This document shows positions 63,204-64,000 of a DNA stretch of 64,000 nt, piece after piece. Each line of letters opens with the position of its first letter. Position 1 is the first letter of the stretch. This DNA is from Burkholderiales bacterium (lineage in GTDB: Bacteria; Pseudomonadota; Gammaproteobacteria; Burkholderiales; Burkholderiaceae_C): NCBI GenBank assembly GCA_016191525.1, contig JACPOK010000033.1, forward strand, positions 620,001 through 684,000. The letters run 5' to 3'. Made by a program: the position numbers and the translations under genes. Below the pieces are notes generated by a model that was given only the letters and a program-made list of their open reading frames with translations, was not told where the DNA came from and made no database searches.

Positions 63204-63360
63204 GGTACGCGACTGGCGATAGGCACAGCGCCCTCACCGGGCAGCCTGTGCTGACGTGGGCACTACGCAGGGGTTCCCCCTGTGAAACCACTGGGAAGCG
63301 TGCCGCCGGAGTACCGACGAAAGGTTGGGCCGGTGATCAGCCGTTCGCCTGGGCAGCCCT
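63204..63360 (+). ncRNA. ZTP (pfl) riboswitch upstream of glyA
   Basis: GACTGGCGATAGGC at 63211 gives the conserved 5' part, AAACCACTGGGAAGCGTG near 63283 the CCACCGGGAAGCG-like middle, and CCGTTCGCCTGGGCA at 63341 the 3' CCGCCUGGGCA element of the pfl motif. ZTP/ZMP accumulates when 10-formyl-THF is short and turns on one-carbon and purine genes; glyA is a known target. No U-tract terminator follows, so control may be at translation. Confidence 0.85.
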
Positions 63361-63400
63361 TGTTTCCATACAGGGACCACCGTCTGAAGGACTGCCGTTC

Positions 63401-64000
63401 ATGTTTCATCGCAATACCCTTGTCGAACAAGCCGACCCCGAACTGTGGGCCGCCATCCAGGCCGAAAACAAGCGCCAGGAAGAGCACATCGAGCTGATCG
63501 CCAGCGAAAACTACGCTTCGCCGGCCGTCATGGCCGCCCAGGGCACCCAGCTCACCAACAAATACGCCGAGGGCTACCCCGGCAAGCGTTACTACGGCGG
63601 CTGCGAGTATGTCGACGTGGCCGAACAGCTGGCGCTGGACCGCGTCAAGCAATTGTTTGGCGCCCAGGCCGCCAACGTTCAGGCCCATTGCGGCGCCTCG
63701 GCCAATGAGGCCGTGTTCCTGGCCTTCCTCAAGCCCGGCGACACCATCATGGGCATGAGCCTGGCCGAGGGCGGCCACCTGACCCACGGCATGGCGCTGA
63801 ACATGAGCGGCAAGTGGTTCAACGTCGTCAGCTACGGCCTGGACGCCAATGAAGCCATCGACTACGACGCCATGGAGCGCAAGGCGCACGAGACCCGGCC
63901 CAAGCTGATCATCGCGGGCGCCTCGGCCTACTCGCTGCGTATCGACTTCGAACGCTTCGCCAGGGTGGCGAAGGACGTGGGCGCCATCTTCATGGTGGAC
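63401..64000 (+). CDS. glyA: serine hydroxymethyltransferase, N-terminal part (runs off window)
   Basis: First 200 residues. [59 protein letters not shown] and [15 protein letters not shown] match SHMT; the PLP lysine lies beyond the window edge. It converts serine and THF to glycine and methylene-THF. GAAGGA is nine bases before the ATG. Regulated by the riboswitch just upstream. Truncated only by the window limit. Confidence 0.97.
   Translation, partial: MFHRNTLVEQADPELWAAIQAENKRQEEHIELIASENYASPAVMAAQGTQLTNKYAEGYPGKRYYGGCEYVDVAEQLALDRVKQLFGAQAANVQAHCGASANEAVFLAFLKPGDTIMGMSLAEGGHLTHGMALNMSGKWFNVVSYGLDANEAIDYDAMERKAHETRPKLIIAGASAYSLRIDFERFARVAKDVGAIFMVD

Noticed and set aside
1..64000. Prophage, IS element, CRISPR array or defence island
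   Set aside because: No integrase, transposase, Cas, restriction or toxin genes and no regularly spaced direct repeats were found; the only repeats are the 54-bp family.

Overview
This 64 kb window is GC-rich chromosomal DNA from a betaproteobacterium, most likely order Burkholderiales and family Comamonadaceae (Variovorax/Polaromonas/Ramlibacter-like). The indications are five solitary Bug/TctC-type solute receptors, several CaiB-type CoA-transferase and CoA-ligase clusters, the prkA-yeaH-spoVR operon, and a roughly 54-bp interspersed repeat of the kind seen in Comamonadaceae. I see no rRNA operon, IS element, prophage or CRISPR array. The species call is inference from gene content.

Layout. 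1-2.4 kb: tail of an acyl-CoA dehydrogenase, a CaiB CoA-transferase and an enoyl-CoA hydratase. 2.5-3.5 kb: a TMEM175-like channel and a small lipoprotein. 3.6-9.7 kb: a divergent module of Bug receptor, CoA-transferase and HMG-CoA-lyase-like enzyme facing a LysR regulator and a fused aconitase-family hydratase; it looks like a pathway that hydrates, CoA-activates and cleaves a branched or hydroxylated dicarboxylate. 9.8-16.8 kb: an exopolysaccharide locus with a TolC-like outer-membrane protein, an Alg8-like glycosyltransferase fused to a parallel beta-helix domain, a PilZ-HlyD (Alg44-like) protein and UDP-glucose dehydrogenase. 16.8-21.6 kb: prkA-yeaH-spoVR. 21.8-26.4 kb: a sugar-acid operon (RraA-like protein, Bug receptor, arabinonate-type dehydratase) next to its LacI repressor. 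26.5-28.4 kb: a fused glycine-betaine-type ABC protein and a lipoprotein.

28.4-37.7 kb: an oxidative uronate pathway with kdgD, uronate dehydrogenase, a lactonase, a TRAP transporter with two receptors and two Bug receptors, arranged around an FCD-type GntR regulator with matching operators. 37.9-39.6 kb: ChaA-type antiporter and a DsbA-fold isomerase. 39.6-47.4 kb: divergent CoA-ligase operons resembling hydroxycinnamate catabolism, with a MarR regulator. 47.5-53.4 kb: winged-helix regulator, tRNA-Ser(GCU), and the housekeeping genes lysC, tilS, accA, a DNA glycosylase and cysS. 53.6-58.7 kb: envelope genes (TPR protein, L,D-transpeptidase, two cyclophilins, lpxH, mtfA). 58.7-64 kb: a large DUF349 protein, a gene-poor stretch rich in hairpins, a lytic transglycosylase behind a long leader, and glyA behind a ZTP riboswitch; glyA runs off the window.

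How they work together. Most of the accessory DNA is scavenging: a periplasmic receptor or TRAP system captures an organic acid, then a CoA-transferase, ligase, dehydratase or dehydrogenase feeds it to central metabolism, under LysR, LacI, GntR or MarR control with recognisable operators. The most unusual locus is the polysaccharide one. UDP-glucuronate from Ugd could feed a c-di-GMP-gated synthase whose polypeptide also carries what should be a periplasmic polymer-modifying domain, with export through a TolC-like channel.
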